Shown one piece after another: positions 18,685-28,990 of a DNA stretch of 64,000 nt (its first letter is position 1; each line of letters starts with the position of its first letter). Made by a program: the position numbers and the translations under genes. The stretch comes from Butyrivibrio sp. MC2013 (GTDB taxonomy: Bacteria; Bacillota; Clostridia; Lachnospirales; Lachnospiraceae), in the NCBI RefSeq assembly GCF_000424585.1, contig NZ_AUKE01000001.1:330163-394162 (forward strand). Reading direction: 5' to 3'. The notes under the pieces are model-generated. The model had not been told where the DNA came from. It saw only the letters and a program-made list of their open reading frames with translations, and did not search any database.

Positions 18685-21600
18685 TCAACCTGCGGGAGCA
18701 GGGGTGATCTGTCCGCCCTTAGGAGGCTTAACTGTGACTTTGACTGTTGCTCTTCCAGTTGTGCCATCCAGGTTCATCCAGCGATACTCGATCCAGCCCT
18801 GCATACCCTTATTGGGACTTGCTGTGTAAGCTGCATCATAGTCCTTAGGATCCATGACACAGGTGAGCTTGCCTACCGGAGTAGTAGTGCTGAATACTGT
18901 AGCAAACTTGTTGATCACGCCCTTGGAGTTGACACCAAGGAGTTTTCCTGTGAACCATGCGCTGGATGCTGCATTTGCCTTGGCAGGAACATCGCCTGCT
19001 GCTTCGGTATCAAAGAATACGATGTTGCTCATAGTCTTGAAACTGATATCAGCAGAGCTTGTAAACTTGCTGTAGCTTGTGGACTTGATGCTAACCTTGG
19101 CCTTAGGTGCAGCTGCTGCTTTAAGAGTAACTGTTGCAGTCTTGGTTATAGCAACACCTTCTGCGTCAACAGGTGTGACTGTAAACTTATGTTTACCAGT
19201 AGGAATATGATATGTTCCGTCAGCGTCTACATAATCCACAACAAACTGTCCCTTGGCATCTGTATGCATCTTGTATTCTGACTCGCCTACTTTTACAGCT
19301 CCGTTTCGTTCAAACAGATCATCATCCAAATATGCATCTGTTGTACTGATGATGACATCGGTATCTGCAACTGCAGTTCCGGACTTGGTCACAGTATATG
19401 TAACCTTGTTGACACTGCCTGCTGCCTCATAGGTATCAAGGCCAGGATAATACAGATCTGCAATTATCGTGCCCTTCTTATTGGTCTGCTTAGCAACGCC
19501 CTTCTTGGAATCATAGGAAGTGTCGTAGTAGTTAACAGCCGCAACCTTGATGGAAGCGGATACCTTAGCCAGCTTACTGTTAGTCAGGTTGATAGTCTGT
19601 GTTTCACCGGTCTTATTATCCTTGATCACAATCTTTGCATTATGGGCTGTAGGATTAAGGGTATAGATGGTGCCGGGATATCCTTCATCCATATCATATG
19701 TAGCTGTTGATACCTTCTTAAGTCCGGTAAACTTGGCTGTATGATCTATGAGACCTCCATTCCTGCCGCTGACAACCAGAGTCATATACTTGCCTGAAGC
19801 ATAGTCATTGACAGAATTGAATGTTCCTTCGCTTGCGCCTCCTACCATATCGATAGGTCTGTGATCATAATCTGCCAGATACAGCTCAAGGTTCTCATCT
19901 GACTTGATATTAAACTTGACTGAATAGCTCTTCTTAGAGCCATCATTTAGTGTAGCCTTGATGCTCACATTCTTTACATTAGCCTTGGGAGCGTAGTAGC
20001 CAACTACCTTTCCATTGACTTTATAAGCCTTAAGACCGGATACCTTATACGTTACGTTCTCAGCATTAACCGGAGTCATATCAGCATAAAATGCCTGAGG
20101 ATGCATTATTCCGCCCCACATGCTAAGTTCTGATGTAGCATAACTTTCGCCGTTCTTGAGCTCAACGTCGCCCATCTCGATATAAGCCGGTGCTTCTGCA
20201 TTTCTCATATCATGCACTTTGACATAGGTTGTATCACAAGCTGCATCATTCTCACGTCCGGCATAATCTGCAGGAATAGCCTTGATGTAGAAGTCCAGTC
20301 CATCATCAGGGATCACTACATTCTTACCAATAGTTACAGTACCCTTCTTATTAATGGATACACCAGCTAATGTAAATGGAATAGTACCATATGCATTCTT
20401 GGTCAATGCCCAGGATACCTTCTTGGTAGGAAGAGGCTTGGTGTTAGGAGTATAAGTAACAGTGGCCTTAACAGTTGCGCTCTTTCCTGATGTCTTATAT
20501 ACAGTTGAAGGAGCTGTTACTGTAACACCTGTAATACCCTGAGCAATATTCAGAGTATACTTGCAGGTAACTTCTTTGCCCATAGGCTCAAGTGCATATG
20601 CAACAACGTTGAATTTACCAACAAGGCCGAATTCTCTAGGATTGAAGGTTATTACGTTGTCCTTCTCTGCCAGGAATCCCAGATCCTGTCCGGCTGTGAT
20701 CTGACCTCTAAGCTCACCCTTTGTAGTCTGGATCTCTACCTTGGACAGTCTCTGAACGGGCATCTCGCTGCCATTTACTGCGTTGTACTTAACAGTGCCC
20801 AGTACAAAGTCTTCATCCATTGTATTATAGAGCTTCTTAGGAACAGACTTATTCTTGGTGAAGCTGATCTTGGTAGCAAACTTGCCGCCTACAACAGTTG
20901 CCAGTTCAGCATTTGTATAAGGGGTGGTGCTGACAGCAAACACTCCTCCGGTCTTTAGCTGTACCAGTTCGACAGTGGCTGTGTATGTCTGAGGATCTGC
21001 TGCTATTACGTTATCGTTGTCAACCAGGATCAGGTTATAGCTTGTTGCTGTTGCAGGAACAAGGATTTCGCTATGACTTGCAAATCCGGCAACCAGAGCT
21101 GTTCCTGTAGTAGTGTTATTTGCAGTTATCCTATAATACAGACCTTCTGTCTTGGTATCAAACTTACCTGTAGAATCCGATCCGTTAACTGCTGAGAAGT
21201 CAAATTTGATAGTATCAACACCGGCTGTAGCCTTGATCTTACTAAGGTCTGCGCCTGTTACCTGAGCTGTGCTTACTGTAAAGGCAATGCCTGTTGTTGT
21301 GAGTTCTGTTGTTACATTATGACTATCAAGCAGTTTAAGAGTGTAGAGGTTGTCCCGAGTGTAAATATAATCATCAGGATCCACTGTCAGTATCAGTGAT
21401 TTACCATCAGCACTCTTTGCAACAGAAACATACTCTGAATCAAGGCCGCTAACTTTAGGCTTATAGCAATTCTTATCAAAGCCTGTTGCAGGTACTGTAA
21501 GATCGATCACTTTAGTAGTTCCGGGAGCCAGTACAAATTCCTCTGTACTCTTAAAGCCAATACCTGTTATAGGCTCGGAAACTTTTACCTTGAATGTATA

Positions 21601-24600
21601 GTCATATACAGGCTTTGCAGCTTCGCCCTCGCCTTCTGTAGCAAGTGACTTGATATTAACAGTAACCTCTTTGCCCTGTACCTGACTTGCCGTGCCTGAG
21701 AATACCTGATAGTATGCATCAGATAAAGCTACGCCAAATACTGCCTCTGTTACATCAACAGGCTCAGCCTCTGATGTTGCACCGGGAATAGTAGCTGTTA
21801 TAGTAGTAGCTGCTGTTCCAAGGTTCTGAGCTGCCTCGCCTTTTACCAAAGTGATAGTCTGAGGAACATTGTAATAAGCGTCAATAGTAGCTCCATTTGC
21901 TATTTCGTTACCATCTGCCAAAAGTGCATAGCGAGATGTGGTAGTGGCAAATACGAAGTAGTACTTGTCCATATTGGAAATATTGACAAGAGCCTTGCCG
22001 CCGCTGACATTGACCTTATTAACAACCTTGCCTGTTGTACCGGCTGTAAGTTCACCATTCTCGATAGCCCAGCTCCTGAGTTCGCTAATAGTTGAGAACT
22101 CTTCCAGCTGGCTGGAAATAGCATCTTTGCTGACATAATATACACCGCCCAGATCATATCCGGTATCAGCTGTCAGCTCTACTGTTGCATTCCTGCCATA
22201 AGGTACAAGTGCATACTGGCCCCAATCATCATAGTCATAGTTATTCCAGTTCTCCGGATCTAATACTTCTCCGCCGACTTTAACCTTGACATCAGCACCA
22301 CCGGCAACATCCATGTAGAGGTTCTGTTTCTGCTTGCCGCTTGACATAACCTTGGCTGTTATGGTGATAGTAGCGCCTTCAAAAGCAGCAGTTCTTACTA
22401 CATCTTCCGGAAGCATCGCATATGAATATTCGGGAGGAGAAGTCCTGATATTCAATCTGCCCTTGTCAATTGTCTTCCCAGATTCTCCGCTGCCCTTGGT
22501 GACTTCATAAGTTGCAGCAGGATCCATCCTGTACTCTGTTACAGTATCAGGCTTAACCAACTCAAACTGCAGATTGTTATAGCTGGTACTTAAGTAATCG
22601 CTTGAACTGTAGGAGCTAAGGTATCCCACATAACCTGCTTTTTCGGGATGCTCACTGTCATAGACATCTCCCGCAAATTGCAAAGCAGTCGTAGGAAGCT
22701 TGGCTGTTGTGATAGTAGCCTCGAAATCAGCTGTAAGTGTACCCAGACGATAATGTGTGACCCCTGAATAATAATCGCCATTTACTTCTCCGGCAATCTC
22801 AGCGCCATCAGCTTCAAGTCTTGTAAATGTATAATACGAAGCCGGTGATTCAATATAAAAATCAGCTACAACAAAGCGTCCGGGATAACATGTTCCCTTA
22901 GCTAATGCAGGTGAAGTTTCAGTTGCAGCTGTCCAGCCAGCGCCGCCCCTTGATATTGTAGTTGTATTAAGTACAAGATCAGTACCGCCGTTTTCGGATA
23001 AATATTCCTCATAGGCTGCTTCGTCAGCAAATTCCATGTAGCTGACTGCTTCAATATCTTCGCTGTCAACTGTGAAGGTAATTTCAACAGGTTTAGGCTC
23101 AAGTGTAAGGCCAGAGATGTCATACTCTCTTGTCACTACACTTTCATCTGCATATGTTCTTTCAAGGCTGATCTTCGATCCTTCAGGAATTTCATTTCCT
23201 ACATAGAGGAGGATCAGTCCATCAGAAGCATCTACAGGATATCTTGTTCCACTTACACTTACAACCGCGGTATCTGTTGTTGCTCCATCAACATGAAGGG
23301 CGAGGTAATGACCACTACTCATGTCTTCGCCCCAGGTGCCAGGATTCCATCCGTCAATAATATATTTCAGGCTTCCACTAATTGTATTGTCTGTAATCTC
23401 AACACCACTCTGGATATCAGCCAGAGTCTTGCCAAAGAAATCGGTATTCTCAGGAATAATTGTATTTGCAGCAAAACCGTCAAGTTCCAGTCCAGAAATA
23501 TCATATTTCTTTACAACATCCGGTTTGCCATCATCATATTCTGCAGTAACTACAAGAGTACTTGCATCCTTGTTACCTATAAAGAATAGAGCTGTTTTAT
23601 CCGGATCATTTGTAAGGTCGGCAGGGATACCTGTCGTTTCTCCATCCTTCTCAAATGAAGCAACCAGACTTGAAGGTGCCTTTCCGCTTGTCTGGACCTC
23701 AAATGACAGATAATAACCTGAGCTACGAGCGCTACCAAATCCGGCGAAGCCTGTAACCTCATACAATGTGCCTCTAATGTTTCCAATAGCGCCATTTTCG
23801 CCATCTGTAATTGTCAGAGTACTCTGAATTTCTTCAGGTGTCTTATTACCAAAAACTGATCCAAAATCAGCTACTGTAGGATTAACTACTTCAAAATCAG
23901 GCTCAGGCTCCGGTGCTAATGTCAGTCCGGAAACATCATATACTCTCTTCTCAACTGAGCCGTCTTCATATGTTACTTCAAGATTCAGCTTGCCATAAGG
24001 AGCTGCAAGTGATTCTTCATCAACTATGATCACAAGCTCTCTGTCGAGAAGGCCTGCTTCCAGCTCTGCTGATGTTGCATTTGTTGTATATGTTCCCTTG
24101 ATTCCATACTTCAGCGACTTAGCATTAGGAACGTCTACATTAAGCGCAAGATAATGGCCGTTCTGCTCATCCTCATTGCCACTGAAATCCTCATAATCAT
24201 AAACATATTTCAGTGTTCCTGTGATTGCAGCATCAGTTACTTCAACACCAGTCTGAAGATCTGAAGGTGCCTTACCAAGCAGATCCTGCTCACCCGAACC
24301 AAATGTTGCACTTGCTGCAAATCCTTCAAGTGTAAGGCCTGAGAGGTCATATAACCTTGGTTCTTCTTCTCCATACCAAACCTTAACCTTTTGCTCATCC
24401 TTATTTGTAACTCTTAAAACAATATCTCTGTCTGAGTCAAGAGTAACACCATTTTCCAAACTCGGATTAGCATAAGAAGGCACTATAGCAACCTTTGCAG
24501 GCTCACTGCCATTAACTTTAAGGTAAATATAGTGACCTGATTGCTCTGTTGCCTTGCTGCTAAAAGCAGTCCATCCAGTAATCGGCTTCAGAGTACCTGT

Positions 24601-26844
24601 AATCTTGTCTTCATTTATAGTAATACCACTTTGAATATTGTCCTTATCCTTTTCGAACACTTCATCAGCATCACCAGCGACAAGGCCGTATTCTACATAA
24701 TCTTCCCATACTGCATAGAGTGTGAGAACGCCATTATCAAATGCGCTGGCACCAAGAGAGCTAATTGTTGCCTCATCTAATATTGTGGCTTCTGTTGCGT
24801 CTTCTGTCAGTGCCCAGCCTGTGAAAAACTTACCTTCATTTGTAAATGTGCATGCAGGAAGAGTAGCACCTTCTGTCATATCAGCTTCACGCATGATATC
24901 CATACTGCCGCTTCCGCCGTTAGCATCAAACTTGATAACCTTCTCAAGCTGCAGTGCTGAAAGGTCATAGATGTAGTAAACATCCTTATCGCCGCCAGCA
25001 AGTGCACCGGTCTCGTCTCCATCGCCGATATCTTCAGGCAGTTCATCGGCAAATACTTTTTTGATCACAAGTTTCTTGCCGGCAGGATTGCCCTTTATCT
25101 GCCAGATATTTACGAAGTCATTGTAATCTACCTGTCTCCATCCATAGGTCTTTCCTTCTTCGAGAGGTTCGCCATCGGATGTTGCAACATAGATCCTGGC
25201 CTGAGGGTCATTAACGAGCTCCATACCCTTCATGTACTTGTAATCAGAATTGATATGGAACGCAAGGAAATATCCGCCATCAGCTGCACCCCAATCAGGA
25301 TAGCTTTCCTGATATTTTAATTTACCTGTAACTGTACCTGTTCCACCATAGCAGGAACCATCCTGGAATTCGCCATAGTCGAACAGCTTAGTTTCACTTG
25401 TAGGTACAGGATCAAATGTAAATGCAATATTACTCTGAAGGTCTGCAGCACTAGACTTGCCAAGCAGACTTGCTGCAGGAAGATTAGCAGAATCAGCATC
25501 AAGAGGTCCGCCTACATATCCTGCAACATTAAGAGTATATGTCTTAGTCTGGACTACATCATTCGAGTCATTATAAACCTTGAATGTGATCCTATCGCCA
25601 TTTCTTGCCCAAGGCCTTACAAGCGCAAACTCTTTGACCTGTTCCTTAGTTCCTTCTGCGCCACCTTCCCAAGTTCTTGTTATGGTATATTCTTCAGGAA
25701 CAGATGCCTTAAATGCCAGGAAATAACCTGTTGTATGGTTAGGATGCCAGCTTACATTGCCGTTCATCTCACCAGGATAGTTTCCTGTACTGTATTTAGG
25801 TGTGAAAGTGATAGTGCCAGCTGTATTATTAACAGTAACAGTTCCTGTATCAGTTGCAGCAGAATAAGTAGTAGCATACTCCATGCCTTCTACTGTCAGA
25901 ACATTTTGCTGAATTACTGTGTATTCTGCGGTGAATACTGCTTCGTAACCGGAATTATACACAGTAGAATCATTTAGCCATTCTCCGTCAATTGTCAGAG
26001 TTCCCTCATCATCATCATAGACAACACTTTCTTCTGCGCCAGTGGGAGCAGTAAATGACCAAGCACCTGTATATCCTTCTCTTTCAGGCACTTCAGGAAT
26101 ATCAAATACCGCATCTTCGTTAGCGCCACTTGCAGGAGTGCCATCAGATGTCTTATTATAGTAAACTCCATCTACTGTACACTTTGCATTCTCGCCACAC
26201 GGTGTATATACGTAACTGCCTTCTTCACCGCTTCTTGTGTAGTAACTTGATACGTCACTTCCCTCTATTGCTTCTTGACCAGGACTTAATCCTTCAGGAT
26301 TAAAGGCCTCTTCGGAATCTACGGTATAGTACTGTGTAGCATCAAATTCCACAGGCTCATCTTCCAGAAGAGTGTAAATACCAGTTTCCGAGTTATAGCT
26401 ATAGAAGGTACTCGCAGCAAATGGGTCTCCATCCTCTCCAGGAGAAAATTCTGCCATTACATAATCTGTATACGCTTCTTGATCATCATAAAGCTCTGCA
26501 CTTTTATCTGTATATGTGCCTTCTCCTTTCAAATAAACATTATCGCCTAAAGAATCAGCAGACACAGCAGCTTCAGGCCTAGTCAACGCAGCCTCATTCA
26601 CCTGTACGTATACAGGATCTGTTGCAGGCGTATACTGACTGATATTCTGGAATGGCAATTCTTCCAATCCCAACTGGTCTGCAGTATAAGGCTCACTTTC
26701 TTCATCTAAAAAAGAAAGCGTCACTTTGTGTTCTACCGGAGCCGCTTTAACTTCTATAGTCGGTCCGCTTGTCACCGCCGAAGTAAACGCCAGTGCTGCT
26801 GACAAGCCAAGACTCGTCAGCCTTCTAAAAAAGCCTTTCTTCAT
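18685..26844 (-). CDS. Giant secreted repeat protein (2719 residues) with one InlB-type repeat
   Basis: A signal peptide (residues 1 to about 34, LTSLGLSAALAFTSAVTS) starts a protein with no LPxTG, SLH or C-terminal membrane anchor; it ends KGGQITPAPAG. The mature part has about six copies of a ~120-140 residue unit, at roughly 310, 455, 735, 860, 1000 and 1140. The unit has a LLGK..DLQSG..I....ITGTLKY...W...F....GHYLAL.V core and often closes with YDLSGLTLEG. A single InlB/Listeria-Bacteroides repeat (FDANGGSGSM ... FFTGWALTED ... TLYAVWED, about 625-705) sits between the copies. Ig-like beta modules (ITGIGFKSTEEF, ITGVTVTAPSTVY) fill the second half. It is read from a sigma-28 type promoter. 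Likely an adhesin or cell-surface fibre; the partner is unknown. Confidence 0.85.
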   Translation of the reverse strand: MKKGFFRRLTSLGLSAALAFTSAVTSGPTIEVKAAPVEHKVTLSFLDEESEPYTADQLGLEELPFQNISQYTPATDPVYVQVNEAALTRPEAAVSADSLGDNVYLKGEGTYTDKSAELYDDQEAYTDYVMAEFSPGEDGDPFAASTFYSYNSETGIYTLLEDEPVEFDATQYYTVDSEEAFNPEGLSPGQEAIEGSDVSSYYTRSGEEGSYVYTPCGENAKCTVDGVYYNKTSDGTPASGANEDAVFDIPEVPEREGYTGAWSFTAPTGAEESVVYDDDEGTLTIDGEWLNDSTVYNSGYEAVFTAEYTVIQQNVLTVEGMEYATTYSAATDTGTVTVNNTAGTITFTPKYSTGNYPGEMNGNVSWHPNHTTGYFLAFKASVPEEYTITRTWEGGAEGTKEQVKEFALVRPWARNGDRITFKVYNDSNDVVQTKTYTLNVAGYVGGPLDADSANLPAASLLGKSSAADLQSNIAFTFDPVPTSETKLFDYGEFQDGSCYGGTGTVTGKLKYQESYPDWGAADGGYFLAFHINSDYKYMKGMELVNDPQARIYVATSDGEPLEEGKTYGWRQVDYNDFVNIWQIKGNPAGKKLVIKKVFADELPEDIGDGDETGALAGGDKDVYYIYDLSALQLEKVIKFDANGGSGSMDIMREADMTEGATLPACTFTNEGKFFTGWALTEDATEATILDEATISSLGASAFDNGVLTLYAVWEDYVEYGLVAGDADEVFEKDKDNIQSGITINEDKITGTLKPITGWTAFSSKATEQSGHYIYLKVNGSEPAKVAIVPSYANPSLENGVTLDSDRDIVLRVTNKDEQKVKVWYGEEEPRLYDLSGLTLEGFAASATFGSGEQDLLGKAPSDLQTGVEVTDAAITGTLKYVYDYEDFSGNEDEQNGHYLALNVDVPNAKSLKYGIKGTYTTNATSAELEAGLLDRELVIIVDEESLAAPYGKLNLEVTYEDGSVEKRVYDVSGLTLAPEPEPDFEVVNPTVADFGSVFGNKTPEEIQSTLTITDGENGAIGNIRGTLYEVTGFAGFGSARSSGYYLSFEVQTSGKAPSSLVASFEKDGETTGIPADLTNDPDKTALFFIGNKDASTLVVTAEYDDGKPDVVKKYDISGLELDGFAANTIIPENTDFFGKTLADIQSGVEITDNTISGSLKYIIDGWNPGTWGEDMSSGHYLALHVDGATTDTAVVSVSGTRYPVDASDGLILLYVGNEIPEGSKISLERTYADESVVTREYDISGLTLEPKPVEITFTVDSEDIEAVSYMEFADEAAYEEYLSENGGTDLVLNTTTISRGGAGWTAATETSPALAKGTCYPGRFVVADFYIESPASYYTFTRLEADGAEIAGEVNGDYYSGVTHYRLGTLTADFEATITTAKLPTTALQFAGDVYDSEHPEKAGYVGYLSSYSSSDYLSTSYNNLQFELVKPDTVTEYRMDPAATYEVTKGSGESGKTIDKGRLNIRTSPPEYSYAMLPEDVVRTAAFEGATITITAKVMSSGKQKQNLYMDVAGGADVKVKVGGEVLDPENWNNYDYDDWGQYALVPYGRNATVELTADTGYDLGGVYYVSKDAISSQLEEFSTISELRSWAIENGELTAGTTGKVVNKVNVSGGKALVNISNMDKYYFVFATTTSRYALLADGNEIANGATIDAYYNVPQTITLVKGEAAQNLGTAATTITATIPGATSEAEPVDVTEAVFGVALSDAYYQVFSGTASQVQGKEVTVNIKSLATEGEGEAAKPVYDYTFKVKVSEPITGIGFKSTEEFVLAPGTTKVIDLTVPATGFDKNCYKPKVSGLDSEYVSVAKSADGKSLILTVDPDDYIYTRDNLYTLKLLDSHNVTTELTTTGIAFTVSTAQVTGADLSKIKATAGVDTIKFDFSAVNGSDSTGKFDTKTEGLYYRITANNTTTGTALVAGFASHSEILVPATATSYNLILVDNDNVIAADPQTYTATVELVQLKTGGVFAVSTTPYTNAELATVVGGKFATKISFTKNKSVPKKLYNTMDEDFVLGTVKYNAVNGSEMPVQRLSKVEIQTTKGELRGQITAGQDLGFLAEKDNVITFNPREFGLVGKFNVVAYALEPMGKEVTCKYTLNIAQGITGVTVTAPSTVYKTSGKSATVKATVTYTPNTKPLPTKKVSWALTKNAYGTIPFTLAGVSINKKGTVTIGKNVVIPDDGLDFYIKAIPADYAGRENDAACDTTYVKVHDMRNAEAPAYIEMGDVELKNGESYATSELSMWGGIMHPQAFYADMTPVNAENVTYKVSGLKAYKVNGKVVGYYAPKANVKNVSIKATLNDGSKKSYSVKFNIKSDENLELYLADYDHRPIDMVGGASEGTFNSVNDYASGKYMTLVVSGRNGGLIDHTAKFTGLKKVSTATYDMDEGYPGTIYTLNPTAHNAKIVIKDNKTGETQTINLTNSKLAKVSASIKVAAVNYYDTSYDSKKGVAKQTNKKGTIIADLYYPGLDTYEAAGSVNKVTYTVTKSGTAVADTDVIISTTDAYLDDDLFERNGAVKVGESEYKMHTDAKGQFVVDYVDADGTYHIPTGKHKFTVTPVDAEGVAITKTATVTLKAAAAPKAKVSIKSTSYSKFTSSADISFKTMSNIVFFDTEAAGDVPAKANAASSAWFTGKLLGVNSKGVINKFATVFSTTTPVGKLTCVMDPKDYDAAYTASPNKGMQGWIEYRWMNLDGTTGRATVKVTVKPPKGGQITPAPAG

Positions 26845-26966
26845 TAGGTTCTCCTTTCGTACAAACTGATAAAAGCGTTACACCAAGTTACTATATGAAA
26901 GCCCTAAACACCTCCTTTTTTTAGATTATTGACTGATAAAAGGGCACAAAAAATGCGCTACACTTT

Positions 26967-26993
26967 ATATCGTCAGTTTTCTCTTGGCATTTA
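26967..26993 (-). promoter_or_regulatory. Sigma-28 type promoter of the giant surface protein gene
   Basis: Minus strand TAAA (26993-26990), 15 bases, GACGATAT (26974-26967). The -10 word is identical to that of the chemoreceptor promoter at 7565. The start of transcription would lie about 115 bases before the ATG. Confidence 0.55.
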
Positions 26994-27315
26994 GTCTATT
27001 TTTGAATTATTATATTTAATATATTTTATTTAAATTATTTCACTTAAATTTATTTATCTTTACTGTTCTGAATGCAGCAAGAAAGGGCATTACAGTCTTA
27101 TTCAATATTTAAATATGTCCAAAACAAAACAAAAAATTTTTTGGCGTTTCCTCTAAGCTCAGGCTCATTGTGGGATGTTGTATATCATAGATTTTGCAGG
27201 TGTACCTATTGAAGGCCAGGGATCATCAGCCCCAAATAATAGAGATAATGATCATAAGGAGAAATAGATTGCCGAAAGGCAGCAAGAAGTATGTACTTAG
27301 ATATAGGCAAAACAA

Positions 27316-27369
27316 CAAAAAGAGACTAACCGAAATCAATTTGGGCGAAATGGATTTCGGTTAGTCTCT
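27316..27369 (-). terminator. Terminator of the first ATPase gene
   Basis: Perfect 17-base stem (27321-27337 with 27353-27369), 15-base loop, then TTTTTGTTGTTTT on the minus strand. The palindrome at 27402-27454 lies between it and the gene. Confidence 0.8.
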
Positions 27370-27401
27370 GCACTAGTCATAAATCAAGTTTATGACTGAA
27401 T

Positions 27402-27454
27402 AATTCAACTCCGCTGAATCTATCTTTTTTTACAAGATTAAGCGGAGTTGAATT
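27402..27454. repeat. Palindrome copy 1 (downstream of the ATPase gene)
   Basis: Arms of 20 bases, 19 matching: AATTCAACTCCGCTGAATCT (27402-27421) and its near complement at 27435-27454, with a 13-base T-rich spacer. It starts 30 bases after the ATPase stop. The same palindrome lies before the gene at 28991-29040. Confidence 0.9.
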
Positions 27455-27484
27455 TGTGGAATCAGTTTGCCACATCCCCTTGAC

Positions 27485-28903
27485 TCACACAAAAAGGTCA
27501 TCCATTGTAACTACTGATTGAATGTTTCCGGAATAACTATTATCGACAAGGCCATAACTAGTGATGATAGTAGGATATATGGCATATTTGGTTTTGCTGC
27601 TGAGCATCAAGTCGGATATCTTGTGCCTGATATCCCGGTCCACATCTCCGCTTATAGTATATTCGCTGGAAGAGTATTTCATCTCGCACAGATTGATAAC
27701 CTGGTCATTTCTGACTATCAGTAGGTCAATCTGGGATCCGTGGATCCCGGCCTCCGGGTCAGCTTTGATATAACAGGAATTACTCTCCGTCTTTACCCCG
27801 GATATACCAAGCTTATTCTTGATCTGCATAATGTGTTCCAGGCATACACGCTCAAAAGCAAGCCCCTGCCAGGTATTGATCCTTGGGGTATTAATCTGAC
27901 CGGACCAGAAATGCTCATCTGTCTGCCCATCTTCCATAAATTGATAATAGAATAGCGTGAAGTTATCTATAAGCTGATATACCGCATTTTTCTTTTTCAT
28001 CCCAAAGGCGTTAAATTTTCTAATGAATCCACAGCTTTCCAATTCTTCCAGCTTCTTGGTCAGTTCACCGGAATTTGTCAGCTTCGTACTATATATTATT
28101 TCCTCTCTTGTCATACCAGCTTTTTTGCTGCCCAAGGCTTCGACTATCCTGATATATGCCTCAGGATGTCTGAATATAGAAGCATAGAGATATTTGAACT
28201 CATTTCTTAATGGCGCTTTTGGGGCAAATAATATCTTATCTATATTCTGTGAGATGCTCAGTCCCTTTTCCAAAAAGGTCCAATAATACGGCACACCTCC
28301 AAAGATCATATAGAATTGCAGAATCTGATTTCTGGAAAAAGCAAAGCCATTATATCGAACGAATTCCTCACATTCCGCAAGAGAAAAAGCTGTTAATGCT
28401 ATCTCCTCCGTAAGTCTGTGGTATAGCCCGCCCTTATTATGTATGATATTAGAGAGCATCCAAGAGGTTGCTGAGGCGCATACTATCAATATGATATCTG
28501 TCCTTGCGGATGCCCAGCCATTCCAAAAGTTCTCCAAAGCAACCATCAGATCACTGTTCTGAGTATCCATCCAGGATAATTCATCTATGAAAATGATCTT
28601 CTTATTTTCTCTGGAAGCCCTGATCAGATCCTTCAAGTCCTCAAATGCCTCGAGCCAGTTCTTTCTGCTAGTGTCAGCGCTCCCTCCTGCATCCTTAATC
28701 GAAGCTTCAAAAGCAAATATCTGCTCCCTAAGACCTCCTGCTGATAATCCGGCATGCTGAAAGGTAAACCTGTAATTAAAAGCCTCTCTTATCAAATATG
28801 TCTTGCCAATCCTTCTGCGACCATACACTGCAATAAAATGGGATCTATCATCGTTAACTGCAGCATTCAGCATTTTAATCTCGGCATTTCTTCCTATTAT
28901 CAT
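27485..28903 (-). CDS. AAA ATPase with C-terminal PD-(D/E)XK-like DUF234 domain, copy 1
   Basis: Start set at ATG 28903: GGAG, which lies inside a repeat half-copy, stands 9 bases before it. The 472-residue product has Walker A GRRRIGKT (about residue 29), Walker B KKIIFIDELSWMD (about 117) and sensor region VCASATSWML. A winged-helix part (about 265-320, MTREEIIYSTKL...GELTKKLEELESCGFI) comes next. The C-terminal domain has GSQIDLLIVRNDQVINLCEMKYS, a D...ExK pattern like PD-(D/E)XK nucleases. This is the archaeal-type ATPase/DUF234 build, widespread but of unclear function. About half the residues match the second copy at 32.9 kb. Palindromes bracket the gene. A role in defence, DNA processing or self-mobility is inference. 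Confidence 0.88.
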   Translation of the reverse strand: MIIGRNAEIKMLNAAVNDDRSHFIAVYGRRRIGKTYLIREAFNYRFTFQHAGLSAGGLREQIFAFEASIKDAGGSADTSRKNWLEAFEDLKDLIRASRENKKIIFIDELSWMDTQNSDLMVALENFWNGWASARTDIILIVCASATSWMLSNIIHNKGGLYHRLTEEIALTAFSLAECEEFVRYNGFAFSRNQILQFYMIFGGVPYYWTFLEKGLSISQNIDKILFAPKAPLRNEFKYLYASIFRHPEAYIRIVEALGSKKAGMTREEIIYSTKLTNSGELTKKLEELESCGFIRKFNAFGMKKKNAVYQLIDNFTLFYYQFMEDGQTDEHFWSGQINTPRINTWQGLAFERVCLEHIMQIKNKLGISGVKTESNSCYIKADPEAGIHGSQIDLLIVRNDQVINLCEMKYSSSEYTISGDVDRDIRHKISDLMLSSKTKYAIYPTIITSYGLVDNSYSGNIQSVVTMDDLFV

Positions 28904-28906
28904 ATT

Positions 28907-28925
28907 ATTCAACTCCGCTTAATCT
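28907..28925 (-). repeat. Palindrome half-copy carrying the ATPase ribosome site
   Basis: AGATTAAGCGGAGTTGAAT on the minus strand, identical over 19 bases to the arm of the full palindrome at 28991-29009. Its GGAG is the ribosome site of the ATPase gene, whose ATG begins 3 bases later. It overlaps a 14-base palindrome TTAATCTCGATTAA (28919-28932). Confidence 0.85.
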
Positions 28926-28949
28926 CGATTAAAATATCACTTTAAGCAA

Positions 28950-28978
28950 ATTTTACACCTAAACAACGGCATCAGCAA
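28950..28978 (-). promoter_or_regulatory. Promoter of the first ATPase gene
   Basis: Minus strand TTGCTG (28978-28973), 17-base spacer, TAAAAT (28955-28950). It lies between the full palindrome (28991-29040) and the half-copy at the ribosome site. Confidence 0.55.
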
Positions 28979-28990
28979 CCTCATAAGCAA

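Larger units (their letters stand above)
26845..27484. other. Gap between the giant surface gene and the first ATPase gene
   Basis: Holds the sigma-28 type promoter, a long 5' leader with an AAAGGAGGTG word about 95 bases before the true start and two copies of CTTTTATCAGT, and the ATPase terminator and palindrome. A 31-codon plus-strand frame with AAGGAG before a TTG (27270-27365) runs into the terminator stem; I do not call it a gene. Confidence 0.5.

Noticed and set aside
27270..27365. 31-codon basic peptide with AAGGAG before a TTG
   Set aside because: Its second half is the terminator stem of the ATPase gene on the other strand and no homology is recognised.
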